Shown: piece by piece, positions 15,439 through 25,177 of the stretch
Layout: the number at the start of each line of letters is the position of its first letter
Position numbering within the stretch: the first letter of the stretch is position 1
Assembly: GCA_026713545.1 (NCBI GenBank)
Contig: JAPOOG010000006.1
Span: 23,266 to 87,265 of the forward strand
DNA: 64,000 bases
Source of the DNA: Bryobacterales bacterium
GTDB taxonomy: Bacteria > Acidobacteriota > Terriglobia > Bryobacterales > UBA6623
Direction of reading: 5' to 3'
The notes under the pieces: model-generated
The model's input: only the letters and a program-made list of their open reading frames with translations
Told to the model about the DNA's origin: nothing
The model's database searches: none
Made by a program: the position numbers and the translations under genes

Positions 15439-17358
15439 TCAAGCCGGGGAAGGCTGCTCGCCTTCCGATAAGCCGGGCACTCGGTTGGGGGTCTCGGGCC
15501 GGATCACTTGTTGCTTGTCGGCATCGATATCTTCCGGAGTTTCAGTGACGACGAAAGTGGGCAACTCTTCGCCGTCGATCAGCGTCTGGATTTCCTTCGC
15601 ATCCAGCACTTCCCGCTCGAGCAGGGCTTCCGCGATGCGAACCAGCACGTCCGCATTCTCGGTGATGTGCTTCTTCGCCTGATCGTAGCCTTCTTTGACA
15701 AGGTTGCTCACTTCGGCGTCGATCCGGATGGCCGTCGCTTCGCTATAGTCGCGGTGTTGCGAGATCTCGCGGCCCAGGAAGATCTGCTCCTCCTTTTTGC
15801 CGAAAGTGAGCGGACCCATCGAACTCATGCCCCACTCACAGACCATCTGGCGCGCCATGGCCGTGGCCTGCTCGATATCGTTCCCGGCGCCGGTGGTCAT
15901 GAAATCGAGAAACATCTCCTCGGCGATTCTGCCGCCCATGAGGATGGCGAGCCGCGCCTTGAGAAAGTCTTTCTTGTAGGTGTGCTTGTCATCGAGCGGC
16001 AACTGCATCGTGACGCCGAGAGTAGATCCCCGCGGGATGATCGTCACTTTGTGCAACGGGTCCGCCTCCGGGGTCAGCGCGGCTACCAGAGCATGGCCGG
16101 CCTCGTGGTAGGCGGTCGTCCGTTTCTCTTCGTCCGTCAGGATCATCGAACGCCGCTCGGCGCCCATCAAGACCTTGTCCTTGGCCAACTCGAAATCGTT
16201 CATCGTGACGACCTTGCGGTTTTGGCGAGCCGCAAACAAGGCGCCCTCGTTGACCAGGTTGGCAAGGTCCGCGCCGGAGAAGCCCGGCGTCCCGCGCGCA
16301 AGGACCAGCAGATCGACGTTCTTCGCCAGCGGAACCTTGTGGGTGTGGACTTGCAGAATGCCTTCGCGGCCGCGCACGTCGGGACGGTTCACGACAACGC
16401 GCCGGTCGAAACGTCCGGGGCGGAGTAGCGCCGGGTCGAGCACGTCGGGCCGGTTCGTGGCGGCAATCAGAATCACGCCCTCGTTGGAATCGAAGCCGTC
16501 CATCTCGACGAGTAACTGGTTGAGCGTCTGCTCGCGTTCGTCATGCCCGCCGCCCAAGCCGGCGCCGCGGTGACGGCCAACGGCGTCAATCTCGTCAACG
16601 AAGATGATGCAGGGAGCATTTTTCTTCCCTTGTTCGAAGAGGTCTCGAACTCGGCTTGCGCCGACCCCGACGAACATCTCGACGAAGTCCGAACCGGAAA
16701 TCGAGAAGAACGGGGAGTTGGCTTCTCCCGCGACGGCGCGAGCCAGCAACGTCTTGCCGGTTCCTGGTGGTCCGACGAGCAGAACGCCCTTGGGAATCCG
16801 TCCGCCGAGTTTCTGAAATTTTTGGGGCTCGCGCAGAAACTCGATGATTTCCTGAAGCTCTTCCTTGGCTTCCTCGACGCCCGCTACGTCCTTGAACGTG
16901 ATTTTCTTCTGCTGACTCGTGAGCAGGCGCGCCCGGCTCTTGCCGAAACTCAGCGCCTTGTTCCCACCGGCCTGCATTTGCCGCATCATAAATATCCAGA
17001 AGCCGAACAGCAGGATGAAAGGAGAAGCGTTAATCAGGAATTGCAGCCACGCTGGTGTGCTCGATTGTTCAAGCTCGATGTTCGCGCCGCTGGCCTCGAG
17101 ATCTTCAATAATGCCTGGATAGTCCGAGGGCAGTGTCGTCTTCACCTGTGATCCGTCGCCCTTGAGTTTGCCCGAGGCCTGATTCCCGTTGGTGATCTTG
17201 ACGCTCTCGACGTTTTTGGACAGCACTTCTTTGCGGAACTCCGAGTAGCTGATCTCTTTCTCTCGGACGCTGCTGCCGGTCTGAACAACTCTCCAAAGAA
17301 GGATCGCCGTACAAAGCATCACGACCCAGAAGATGGCTGTCTTGACTGTGGAATTCAC
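15439..17358 (-). CDS. ftsH: ATP-dependent zinc metalloprotease FtsH
   Basis: The 639-residue protein has two N-terminal membrane helices (about 7-25 and 104-125) around a periplasmic domain, an AAA+ module with Walker A GPPGTGKT (196-203), Walker B IIFVDEID (251-258) and the SRH region, and an M41 protease domain with HEAGH at 418-422 and [14 protein letters not shown]. It degrades membrane and short-lived cytoplasmic proteins, such as LpxC or sigma-32 homologues in other bacteria. It starts with GTG at 17358, 44 bases after tilS on the same strand. This keeps the common tilS-ftsH linkage without hpt. Confidence 0.97.
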   Translation of the reverse strand: MNSTVKTAIFWVVMLCTAILLWRVVQTGSSVREKEISYSEFRKEVLSKNVESVKITNGNQASGKLKGDGSQVKTTLPSDYPGIIEDLEASGANIELEQSSTPAWLQFLINASPFILLFGFWIFMMRQMQAGGNKALSFGKSRARLLTSQQKKITFKDVAGVEEAKEELQEIIEFLREPQKFQKLGGRIPKGVLLVGPPGTGKTLLARAVAGEANSPFFSISGSDFVEMFVGVGASRVRDLFEQGKKNAPCIIFVDEIDAVGRHRGAGLGGGHDEREQTLNQLLVEMDGFDSNEGVILIAATNRPDVLDPALLRPGRFDRRVVVNRPDVRGREGILQVHTHKVPLAKNVDLLVLARGTPGFSGADLANLVNEGALFAARQNRKVVTMNDFELAKDKVLMGAERRSMILTDEEKRTTAYHEAGHALVAALTPEADPLHKVTIIPRGSTLGVTMQLPLDDKHTYKKDFLKARLAILMGGRIAEEMFLDFMTTGAGNDIEQATAMARQMVCEWGMSSMGPLTFGKKEEQIFLGREISQHRDYSEATAIRIDAEVSNLVKEGYDQAKKHITENADVLVRIAEALLEREVLDAKEIQTLIDGEELPTFVVTETPEDIDADKQQVIRPETPNRVPGLSEGEQPSPA

Positions 17359-17402
17359 GTTGCTGCTGCCCTCTCGACCCCCGCCTGCACTGGACTCCTA
17401 TT

Positions 17403-18896
17403 TCATTTAACGCTCGCGTGGCCCGTTCGGTTCTTCGAAACGGCCGAACCGTCTTGATCGACCTCACTGATCTGCAACCAACAGCGGCTATCGGCGCGGG
17501 GCTTGCAGTCTTCCGCCACACCGAAACGGCGAGTCCAGACAATGCGGTCCGAATGTTCGCCGTCCGCCGTCGCTATTGCAGGCACAATAAGGACCGGCCA
17601 TCCGACACGCTCCCATACGGGCGTGCGGCTTTCCTGGAAAAGGGCCTTCAGCTTCTTGGAACTCAGCCGCCCCTGAGGACGATAACAATCCCCAGGGCGC
17701 CAACTGCGCAACCGCAAGGGCCTCGGAACTCTCTCCCAATCAAGAGTTTCAGATCTCAGATCATTATACCCCCGGTCTACATCGCACCGGTCAGCGACCC
17801 TGAGAACCAGCTTGGTTTTTCCGTCCGGCAGAGGTACGGTTGCCGGCGGTTGGATGACGAAGTCAAACTCTCGAATACGGTTCTCGGAGGGAGCGGGCTC
17901 AAGGCGGATCGTCTCGAACGAGCGAACGGCGATCAGGCCAGGGATGTGGATCTCTCCACTCCTGTTCTTCCCGGCTAGGGCACGCAGTTGCTCGATATGA
18001 TCCCAGCCGATCCCTTGCAGCGTGCCGCGAGCCGCCTCGATCGCGTGACGAAGAACGCGCCGAGCCATTGCCACCGGAAGAACGCTCCATCGCTCGAGCG
18101 ACAATTCCAGGCTCCCGGACCGCTGCTCCATGACCTGCGAGGCTGTCACGGAAAGTACTTGTTCCCAGTACGCCTCTTCATCGACAGCCCACTCCGCCGT
18201 CCGGGCCAGAACAGCTGGTAGATTGGGGTTCCATTCTCGTTGCAGCAGGGGCATCAACTCGTGGCGCAGGCGGTTGCGATCATGTCTCGGGTCGAGGTTG
18301 CTCGAGTCTTCACGCCACTGGAGGGAGCGGGCTTCCAGAAAACGCCGGGCCTGCTCCCTGGTCACGCCCAGCAAGGGACGAACAATGCCGTCAGCACGAA
18401 CGGGCAGCACTCCTGAGAGTCCCGCTGAACCGGAACCGCGAAAGAGCCGGAGCAGGACCGTTTCTGCTTGATCCGAGAGCGTGTGACCTACGGCCACCTT
18501 GTTGGTTTCGGTGTCTTGGATCAATTGGGTAAACCACTGGTATCGGTAGTTCCTCGCCGCTTGCTCCAGGTTTTCGCCGTGACGGTCAGAGGAACCCTTC
18601 ACGTCGAAAGACTTGCCGTAATACTGCAGGCGCAGACGAGCGCTGAGCGCCCCGACGAACTCCTCGTCTTCGTCAGATTCGACGCCGCGCAGTTGGTGAT
18701 TGAAGTGGGCGACGGCCGGCCGGATGCCCAATTCCGGAGCGAGGGCAACCAGCGCGTGCAATAACGCGACGGAATCCGAACCGCCGGAAACCGCGACAGC
18801 GACACGATCGCCCGGCGAGAGCATGCCGTGCCTTCTGATCCAGCGTGTGATTTCTTCAAGCACGCCTCCATTGTAGGAGGGCCTCAGGTTGCGCAT
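17403..18896 (-). CDS. tilS: tRNA(Ile)-lysidine synthase TilS
   Basis: The 497-residue enzyme has the PP-loop motif SGGSDS (37-42), HFNHQLRG, EQAARNYRY, GHTLSDQAETVLLRLFRGSG and a DSSNLDPRHDRNRLRHELMP segment. The C-terminal TilS domain contains LRSWRPGDCYRPQG and KKLKALFQESRTPVWER. It changes C34 of tRNA-Ile(CAU) to lysidine so the tRNA reads AUA, and is normally essential. It lies 21 bases after fabV and upstream of ftsH. The exact start is uncertain: the ATG at 18896 has no good ribosome binding site, and a GTG at 18863 has GGAGG very close. Confidence 0.95.
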   Translation of the reverse strand: MRNLRPSYNGGVLEEITRWIRRHGMLSPGDRVAVAVSGGSDSVALLHALVALAPELGIRPAVAHFNHQLRGVESDEDEEFVGALSARLRLQYYGKSFDVKGSSDRHGENLEQAARNYRYQWFTQLIQDTETNKVAVGHTLSDQAETVLLRLFRGSGSAGLSGVLPVRADGIVRPLLGVTREQARRFLEARSLQWREDSSNLDPRHDRNRLRHELMPLLQREWNPNLPAVLARTAEWAVDEEAYWEQVLSVTASQVMEQRSGSLELSLERWSVLPVAMARRVLRHAIEAARGTLQGIGWDHIEQLRALAGKNRSGEIHIPGLIAVRSFETIRLEPAPSENRIREFDFVIQPPATVPLPDGKTKLVLRVADRCDVDRGYNDLRSETLDWERVPRPLRLRSWRPGDCYRPQGRLSSKKLKALFQESRTPVWERVGWPVLIVPAIATADGEHSDRIVWTRRFGVAEDCKPRADSRCWLQISEVDQDGSAVSKNRTGHASVK

Positions 18897-18917
18897 ACGC
18901 CTGAAGAAGGAGTCAAC

Positions 18918-20114
18918 CTAAAGCCGAACATCGATTTCGACCGGTTCATCGTAGTCAACGCCTTCTACTTGAAAGCCGAATAAGCCGCTGAACTCCTTGC
19001 GGAACCTGGCAAAGTCGGAGATGTCGCTGAGGTTTCGGCTGTCCACTTGTTCCCAGAGATCCGTGACGGCATCCTGCACGTCATCTCGCAGCTCCAGGTT
19101 GTCGAGTCGTATCAAACGCTGCTCATCCACCTGCGGTGATTTGTCGGCTGCCAAGTGATCCAGAGCCAGCCGCCGCATCTGTTCCAGGCAGCCTTCGTGG
19201 AGATCCTTTTCCTTCATCACCTTGAACAGCAGGCTGAGGTACAGAGGTACTACGGGAATCGCTGCCGAGGCCTGCGTGACAACCGCCTTGTTCACCGATA
19301 CCCAAGACCCGCCTCCGTATTGAGCGGCCAGCATGTCGTTCAACTGATGTCCTGTTTGGACAAGATCCTTCTTGGCCATGCCGATGGTTCCATCGCGATA
19401 GATCGGCCATGTCACTTCCGGGCCGACATAGGAATAGGCCAAGGTGCGGGCACCCTCGGTGAGCAATCGCTCTTCGCTCAGCAGATCGATCCACGCGTGC
19501 CAATCTTCGCCTCCCATGACGTCGATGGTCGCGACGATTTCGTCTTCCTCGGCCGGTTCAAGAGTCACTTCGGTGACCGTGCCCTCGGTAAGGTTGATCG
19601 TTTTGCTGGTGAATTCATAGCCGATCGGCTTGAGTACCGATTGCGCGGTCTCCCCCGTTTCCGGGTTGGTCCGTCGAGGAGCAGCCAGGCTATAGACCAC
19701 CAGGTCGATCTTGCCGAGTTCTTTGCGGACAAGCTGTACCGTCTCTTTCTTGACATCGTCCGAGAAGGCGTCGCCGTTGACCGCTCCTGCGTAAAGGCCG
19801 TCCGCCGCGGCGAGCTTGTGAAAAGCCGCTGAATTGTAGTATCCGGCCGAAGCCGTTCGGCGGCCCTCCGGAGGTCTCTCGCGGAACACGCCAACAGTCT
19901 TGGCGCCGAAGCCCCATGCGGCAGCGACCCGCGTCGCGAGGCCGTAGCCGCTGGAAGCGCCGATCACGAGAACCCTTCCAGGACCATCCAGCGGCGAGGG
20001 CGCAGCCTTCCGCATGGCCGCTACCTGCTCGACAACGCGCCGCTGACAGCCCTCAGGGTGTGCCGTGACGCAGATGAAGCCTCGTGTGCGTTCCTTGACT
20101 ACTTGGATGGCCAT
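18918..20114 (-). CDS. fabV: Enoyl-[acyl-carrier-protein] reductase FabV
   Basis: The 398-residue protein matches FabV/trans-2-enoyl-CoA reductase: RTRGFICVTAHPEGC at the N-terminus, the NAD motif VLVIGASSGYGLATRVAAAWGFGA, VVYSLAAPRRT and the diagnostic Tyr-X8-Lys active site (YRDGTIGMAK). It catalyses the last step of each fatty-acid elongation cycle and is a triclosan-resistant alternative to FabI. It lies 50 bases behind an SDR that looks like a ketoacyl reductase, so the pair may be functionally linked in lipid synthesis. Confidence 0.95.
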   Translation of the reverse strand: MAIQVVKERTRGFICVTAHPEGCQRRVVEQVAAMRKAAPSPLDGPGRVLVIGASSGYGLATRVAAAWGFGAKTVGVFRERPPEGRRTASAGYYNSAAFHKLAAADGLYAGAVNGDAFSDDVKKETVQLVRKELGKIDLVVYSLAAPRRTNPETGETAQSVLKPIGYEFTSKTINLTEGTVTEVTLEPAEEDEIVATIDVMGGEDWHAWIDLLSEERLLTEGARTLAYSYVGPEVTWPIYRDGTIGMAKKDLVQTGHQLNDMLAAQYGGGSWVSVNKAVVTQASAAIPVVPLYLSLLFKVMKEKDLHEGCLEQMRRLALDHLAADKSPQVDEQRLIRLDNLELRDDVQDAVTDLWEQVDSRNLSDISDFARFRKEFSGLFGFQVEGVDYDEPVEIDVRL

Positions 20115-20164
20115 GTCGTGAGGGGTGATCTTTACCGCATGACGGATGGTCGCCCGCTGCCTTC

Positions 20165-20950
20165 TCAGGCGTGGGTCAGGAAATCGGTTCTTCCTCCATC
20201 CGCCGTCAGGAACTGGCCGGTCATAAAGCCGGATTCGTCAGAAGCAAGAAACGCGACCACGGATGCGATATCGCCCGGCTCGCCGACCCGCCCGAGAAGA
20301 GAGTTCCGAGATACGACTTCGATTCTCCGCTGCATCTCTTCCTCCGTGTGCCCTTCCGAAACCATGTCCGTCAGAATAAGACCTGGCAAGACGGCATTCA
20401 CGGTAATGCCGTGGGGTCCTAGTTCCAAAGCGAATCGCTTGGTGAGAATCTGGACGGCACCCTTGGTCGCCGCGTACAGCGTCGTCCCTGGAACAGCCGT
20501 GCCAAGGGCCGCGATCGACGAGAGATTGACGATGCGGCCATATTTCCTCTCGATCATGAACGGCGCGACGGACGCCGTTGCATGAAGCACGCCGCTCACG
20601 TTGACCCGCCACATTCGCTCAAACTCATCGGGTTCGTAGTGAAGCAAATTACCCGTAGCCAGCAAACCCGCGTTGTTCACCAGTATGTCGATCGGACCCA
20701 ATGTGGAACACGTTTGATCGACCATCGCGTCTACCTCTGACCGCGAGGCGACATCAGCTTTGACCGCGACGGCTTTGCGGCCTTGATTCCGTATTGCCTC
20801 TACGACTGTGGCGGCTTCTTCGGCGCGTGCCCGGTAATTCACAGCGACCGACGCACCCTCCTGGGATAGGAGCTCGGCCACGGCTCGACCGATTCCACGA
20901 GAGCCTCCTGTGACAAGCGCCACTCTTCCCTTGAATCTGACGGAATTCAT
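20165..20950 (-). CDS. SDR family oxidoreductase, FabG-like
   Basis: The 261-residue protein is a classical short-chain dehydrogenase: cofactor motif TGGSRGIG, NNAG, and catalytic Ser followed by LYAATKGA (Tyr and Lys). It ends GGRTDFLTHA. The closest family resemblance is 3-oxoacyl-ACP reductase (FabG-like), NADPH-dependent. I chose the ATG at 20950 (MNSVRFKGRVALVTGG); an ATG at 20974 is possible because an AGGG lies upstream of it. It is the first gene of the SDR-fabV-tilS-ftsH series. Substrate assignment from sequence alone is not possible. Confidence 0.85.
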   Translation of the reverse strand: MNSVRFKGRVALVTGGSRGIGRAVAELLSQEGASVAVNYRARAEEAATVVEAIRNQGRKAVAVKADVASRSEVDAMVDQTCSTLGPIDILVNNAGLLATGNLLHYEPDEFERMWRVNVSGVLHATASVAPFMIERKYGRIVNLSSIAALGTAVPGTTLYAATKGAVQILTKRFALELGPHGITVNAVLPGLILTDMVSEGHTEEEMQRRIEVVSRNSLLGRVGEPGDIASVVAFLASDESGFMTGQFLTADGGRTDFLTHA

Positions 20951-21408
20951 TGCGGGCGATCTCGTGTCACCCATTCTACCCTGATGACGGAGATTTCGAG
21001 TTGCAGCTCCGACGGACAAACGGCTGGAAGCGGTTCCTGTCTTTGTGACCAGGAGCGCCACAGAGCCTGGGAAGAACTCGACAAGGAATGCCGGACTTTG
21101 CAACACGACTTGGCGCAGGCGCGGCTATCCGGAAAGAGCTAAGCCGCCTGGATCTGAATCCCTGCTCGCAAGGAGTGCTCCGACGATCCCCTTGGTTGGG
21201 CCGGGCCGGTCTCTCAGGTTCTGGACAAGGTCCGGGCAGGCGGGCTAAGATCGCTTGTTCGTTCAGGTCCGTTGTGAGTCAGTGTGCTGATGGAGTCTTC
21301 CTTCGTGAAGCCCCTTGAGTGGGTCAGGACGCCGCTGGTGACTCACTTCGGAACCGAACTCTCAGAGGCTGACTAAGGCTGGACGGTTCTTCTGAGGCTG
21401 CGAAGAAA
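20951..21408. other. 458-base divergent intergenic region
   Basis: It separates the SDR gene (minus) from the glucan phosphorylase gene (plus), so it should hold promoters for both. I see no consensus hexamer pair I would trust, no repeat module and no coding region. Confidence 0.5.
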
Positions 21409-23163
21409 ATGGGGATGACGCTTTCCGAGACCGTGCCCGTCGGTAAGGAGCCTACGAAAAATCCGTCTTTGCCTCTTCGTGCTCCGCGGGTCGCCTATTT
21501 CTCGATGGAGATCGGTCTTTCTGCTGACATCCCAACCTACAGCGGCGGGCTCGGCATTCTGGCGGGCGATACTCTGCGCTCCGCAGCCGACCTCGGGGTG
21601 CCGATGGTGGGAATCACCCTACTGCACCGACAGGGTTACTTTCGCCAGATTCTTGACAACCAAGGTAATCAGACGGAAATCCCTGTCGACTGGAACCCCG
21701 AACAGCTCTTCCAGGATATGGCCGTGGAAGTGACCGTCACTCTGGAGTCACGGCCCGTTGCGTTGCGTTCCTGGCGATATTTGATTTCAGGGGTCAACGG
21801 TGATGTCGTCCCCGTTTATTTTATCGACTCCGGTGTCGAGTCAAACACCGAGTGGGATCGCTCGCTTACCAATCGGCTCTACGGAGGGGACAGGCACTAT
21901 CGCTTCTGCCAGGAATTCCTTCTCGGTGTGGGCGGCGTCGAGATGTTGGAGCGCCTGGGACACACCGACATCGAGACCTATCACATGAACGAGGGCCATT
22001 CATCGCTGCTTGTTCTACCGCTCATCGAAAGGCAGATCCGTCATTCCGGCCGGCGTTTCCCGATCGAAAAAGACCTTGAAGTCATTCGCCGCAAGTGTGT
22101 CTTCACGACGCACACGCCGCTCCCGGCCGGTCACGATGAGTTTCCCGGTGACATGGTGCGCCGGGTGCTGGGTGAAGTCCGCTCCGTCCGACTTTTCTCC
22201 AGCGGGTTTACCGGACACGACCATTTGAACATGACTCACCTCGCGCTCCATCACTCGAGCTATGTGAATGGAGTGGCCATGAAGCACGGTCAGGTGTCAC
22301 GCACGATGTTCCCCAACTACCGCATCAAGGCCTTGACCAACGGTGTCCACGCGGCGACCTGGGTGTCACCGCCGATGCGGGAGTTGTTCGACCGCGAGAT
22401 CCCGGAATGGCGCCGCGACAACATCTACCTGCGCTACGGCATCAACATCGCACTGAGCGAGATTCAATCCGCTCACGATCGAGCCCAGAGCGACTTGTTC
22501 CGCGCCATTCGGGAGACCCAAGGCGTCGACCTTGACGGGGATATCTTCACGATCGGCTTTGCTCGACGAGCCACGGGTTATAAACGCGCGGACCTGCTAT
22601 TCCATGACACCGAACGCTTGAAGAAGCTTGTGGATGAGGTCGGGCCCTTGCAGATCGTGTATGGCGGCAAGGCTCATCCGCGGGATGAGACAGGTAAACA
22701 GTTGATCCGAAGGGTCTTCGAAGCCGCCGGGAAGCTCAAGGATGCCGTCAAGGTCATCTACGTCGAAAACTACAACTACTACTGGGGCGGACTGATCACC
22801 AGCGGTGTCGATCTTTGGCTGAACACGCCGGAGAAGACGCGCGAAGCCTCGGGGACGAGCGGTATGAAGGCCGCTCTCAACGGCGTGCCGAGCTTGAGCA
22901 TCCTCGACGGCTGGTGGATCGAAGGACACCTCGAAGGCGTCACCGGATGGTCGATCGATGAGGGCGCCGGCGCTGAGAAAGCCGCCGCTGATTCGATCTA
23001 TGAGAAGCTCGAAAAAGTCATACTTCCGCTCTATTACGAACGCCCCGAAGACTATGCTCTCGTGATGCGCTCGGCGATCGCTCTCAACGGCTCCTTTTTC
23101 AACACCCAGCGCATGCTCCTTCAATACGTCTACAACGCCTATTCCGGCAACGGCTCAGGCTAG
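21409..23163 (+). CDS. Alpha-glucan phosphorylase (short GlgP/MalP-type)
   Basis: The 584-residue protein is a family 35 glucan phosphorylase of the short type that lacks much of the usual N-terminal domain. Markers are VAYFSMEIGLSADIPTYSGGLGILAGD, YHMNEGHSSLL, FTTHTPLPAGHDEF, ALTNGVHAATWVSP, RRATGYKRADL, GKAHPRDE and the PLP lysine Lys487 in EASGTSGMKAALNG. It releases glucose-1-phosphate from glycogen or maltodextrins in the cytoplasm. GAGG lies 11 bases before the ATG at 21409. Its stop codon overlaps the stop of the convergent next gene. Confidence 0.93.
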   Translation: MGMTLSETVPVGKEPTKNPSLPLRAPRVAYFSMEIGLSADIPTYSGGLGILAGDTLRSAADLGVPMVGITLLHRQGYFRQILDNQGNQTEIPVDWNPEQLFQDMAVEVTVTLESRPVALRSWRYLISGVNGDVVPVYFIDSGVESNTEWDRSLTNRLYGGDRHYRFCQEFLLGVGGVEMLERLGHTDIETYHMNEGHSSLLVLPLIERQIRHSGRRFPIEKDLEVIRRKCVFTTHTPLPAGHDEFPGDMVRRVLGEVRSVRLFSSGFTGHDHLNMTHLALHHSSYVNGVAMKHGQVSRTMFPNYRIKALTNGVHAATWVSPPMRELFDREIPEWRRDNIYLRYGINIALSEIQSAHDRAQSDLFRAIRETQGVDLDGDIFTIGFARRATGYKRADLLFHDTERLKKLVDEVGPLQIVYGGKAHPRDETGKQLIRRVFEAAGKLKDAVKVIYVENYNYYWGGLITSGVDLWLNTPEKTREASGTSGMKAALNGVPSLSILDGWWIEGHLEGVTGWSIDEGAGAEKAAADSIYEKLEKVILPLYYERPEDYALVMRSAIALNGSFFNTQRMLLQYVYNAYSGNGSG

Positions 23164-24077
23164 GCCTTCGCGATGGCGGCCAGCAATCCCTTGATCGAAA
23201 ACTCGCTCGCTTTGGCTTTGCTGCCGTCGATCGTGAAGTGGGTTTCAAGTGAGAGGGTTTCCTGATAGCCGTCCTTGAGCAGGGCCCGCAGTTGCCCGAC
23301 GTGGTCGAAGTCGCCCTGTCCCACACCGCACCACTCGTACTTGCCGGAGGATGTCCGGCAGTAGTCGCGCAGATGGACATGGAAGATGCGTTTGGGGTCG
23401 ATGAGGCGGTAACCTTCGGGAAATGACGTGCCGCCCGAACGGGCTGAGTTGTTCGGCTCCCAGATGGCTCCGAAGGCATCGTCCTGGACCGCTTCGAGCA
23501 TCCGGGAGAGATGGGCGGCAGTGCAAACGTGGCTGCCGCCGACGTTCTCGAGGGCAAGACGGAAACCCGCTTTCTTCGCGCGTCGAGTGGCCTCGGTCAG
23601 CAATGTGGCGATGCGGGGGTAGAGAGACTCGTCGGGTTTGCCGCCCCTGGGAAATCGGAATGCAAAAGCGCGGATCTTGTCCGTGCCAAAGATGCCGGCG
23701 CGTTCAATCGCGCGGTCGAGCAGCGCCCATTGCTCGTCGAGCTCCCTGTTGCCCGCGGCGGTTTCCGGCGGCAGCGGGACCTTGAAGAAAGCGGTATCGA
23801 GGATGCAGACGTCGATGCTGTTTTCGTCGAGAAGTTTCTTGGCGTGGCGGATCTTTTTGACGGGCTGCGAGGTGTTGTACTTCCCCCAGAGGCCGCGGAT
23901 CTCGGCGTACTTGAGGTCGAAACGCTTGAGAAATTGGATGGCGGCGCGGAGGTCCTCGTCGATTTCATCAGTGGTGACGCCGAGCTTGAAGTCGGAGAGC
24001 TCGGCTGCGGCAAGACGTGACGCCAGCCCGGTTAGAGCAGCCGTGCCCAATAGCGACCTGCGCGTAATCGAGTTCAT
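23160..24077 (-). CDS. Sugar phosphate isomerase/epimerase, signal-bearing TIM barrel
   Basis: The 305-residue protein begins MNSITRRSLLGTAALTGLASRLAAA, a twin-arginine-like export signal that is unusual for this mostly cytoplasmic family. The TIM-barrel signature includes YAEIRGLWGKYN, LALENVGGSHVC with a metal-ligand glutamate, GAIWEPNNSA, IFHVHLRDY and ETLSLETHF. It lies 6 bases after the TIM-barrel gene at 24084 on the same strand, so they are co-transcribed. Its stop TAG shares bases 23161-23162 with the stop TAG of the convergent phosphorylase gene. The substrate is unknown. Confidence 0.85.
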   Translation of the reverse strand: MNSITRRSLLGTAALTGLASRLAAAELSDFKLGVTTDEIDEDLRAAIQFLKRFDLKYAEIRGLWGKYNTSQPVKKIRHAKKLLDENSIDVCILDTAFFKVPLPPETAAGNRELDEQWALLDRAIERAGIFGTDKIRAFAFRFPRGGKPDESLYPRIATLLTEATRRAKKAGFRLALENVGGSHVCTAAHLSRMLEAVQDDAFGAIWEPNNSARSGGTSFPEGYRLIDPKRIFHVHLRDYCRTSSGKYEWCGVGQGDFDHVGQLRALLKDGYQETLSLETHFTIDGSKAKASEFSIKGLLAAIAKA

Positions 24078-24083
24078 AGAGCT

Positions 24084-25076
24084 TCACTCCCCGAAGGCTG
24101 CGTCGAAGGCCAAACTCGAGGGCGCGAAATCGACGCTCTTCGTGAACTCGCAGGCTTCCTGCGCGCCGTGCTCGCGTTCCATGCCGCTGTCTTCCCACTC
24201 AATCGACAACGGGCCGGTATAGCCGATGTGATTCAACATGCGGATGATCTCTTCGAAATCAACGCCGCCGTGACCGAGCGAACGGAAATCCCAGCCGCGC
24301 TCGGGATGGCCGAAGTCGAGGTGCGATCCGAGAATGCCGGCCCGTCCGTCGAGCTGCAGCGCCGCATCCTTCATGTGCACGTGGTAGATGCGGTCGGAAA
24401 ACTCGGTCAGGAACCGAACGGGGTCGACCTGCTGCCAGTGGAGATGGCTCGGGTCGAAATTGAAGCCGAACGCTTCACGGCCGTTGACCGCTTCGATGGC
24501 GCGCTTGGCGGTGACGATATCGAAGGCGATCTCCGTCGGATGCACTTCAAGTCCAAAACGCACCCCGCACTCGTCGAACACGTCGAGGATCGGGTTCCAC
24601 ATCTCGGCGAAGTACTGGAAGCCCTCTTCGATCGTCTCTTCCGACACCGGCGGAAAACTGTAAAGCAGATGCCAGATCGATGAACCGGTGAATCCATTGG
24701 CGACTCTCAGCCCCAGATTCTTGGCGGCGCGCGCCGAGTCCTTCATCGACTCCACCGCCCACGCGCGTTTCTTCTCGGCGTCACCGGCGCAGTCGGTAGG
24801 TGCGAAGGCGTCGGAACGGTTGTCATGGTTCGGGTCGCAAACCAACTGCCCGGCCAGGTGATTGGAAATGGCAAACAGCTTCAGATCGTGTTTGGCGAGA
24901 ATCGCCTTCTGATGCTCGCAGTAGTTAAGATCCTTCGCGGCGCGAGCGACGTCCAAGTGGTCGCCCCAACAGGCAAGTTCGAGACCGTCGTATCCCCAGC
25001 TTGCCGCCTTCTCGGCCAGTACTTCCAACGTCAAATCCGCCCATTGCCCGGTGAACAGAGTTACTGGTCGGCCCAT
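24084..25076 (-). CDS. Sugar phosphate isomerase/epimerase (TIM barrel)
   Basis: The 330-residue cytoplasmic protein has the AP_endonuc_2 barrel: GYDGLELACWGDHLDVARA, LFAISNHLAGQLVCDP, FGLEVHPTEIAFD with the glutamate ligand, FNFDPSHLHWQQVDP, YHVHMKDAAL and GPLSIEWEDSGME. Members of this subgroup are often annotated as inosose or hydroxypyruvate isomerase-like enzymes. The start ATG at 25076 follows AAGGAGG by 5 bases. It is first in a pair with the exported paralogue at 23160. Confidence 0.9.
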   Translation of the reverse strand: MGRPVTLFTGQWADLTLEVLAEKAASWGYDGLELACWGDHLDVARAAKDLNYCEHQKAILAKHDLKLFAISNHLAGQLVCDPNHDNRSDAFAPTDCAGDAEKKRAWAVESMKDSARAAKNLGLRVANGFTGSSIWHLLYSFPPVSEETIEEGFQYFAEMWNPILDVFDECGVRFGLEVHPTEIAFDIVTAKRAIEAVNGREAFGFNFDPSHLHWQQVDPVRFLTEFSDRIYHVHMKDAALQLDGRAGILGSHLDFGHPERGWDFRSLGHGGVDFEEIIRMLNHIGYTGPLSIEWEDSGMEREHGAQEACEFTKSVDFAPSSLAFDAAFGE

Positions 25077-25177
25077 AGGGTCCTCCTTGGCGCAGATCGG
25101 GAGCTTGTCGGCGCACAGGCACTGCAACACGCACGTACTCCGTGCGGCCCGCGGCAATCAGGGAGTGTACCAGAATG

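Noticed and set aside
15508..16428. 306-codon plus-strand frame
   Set aside because: It is antisense to ftsH and reflects GC-rich codon bias only.
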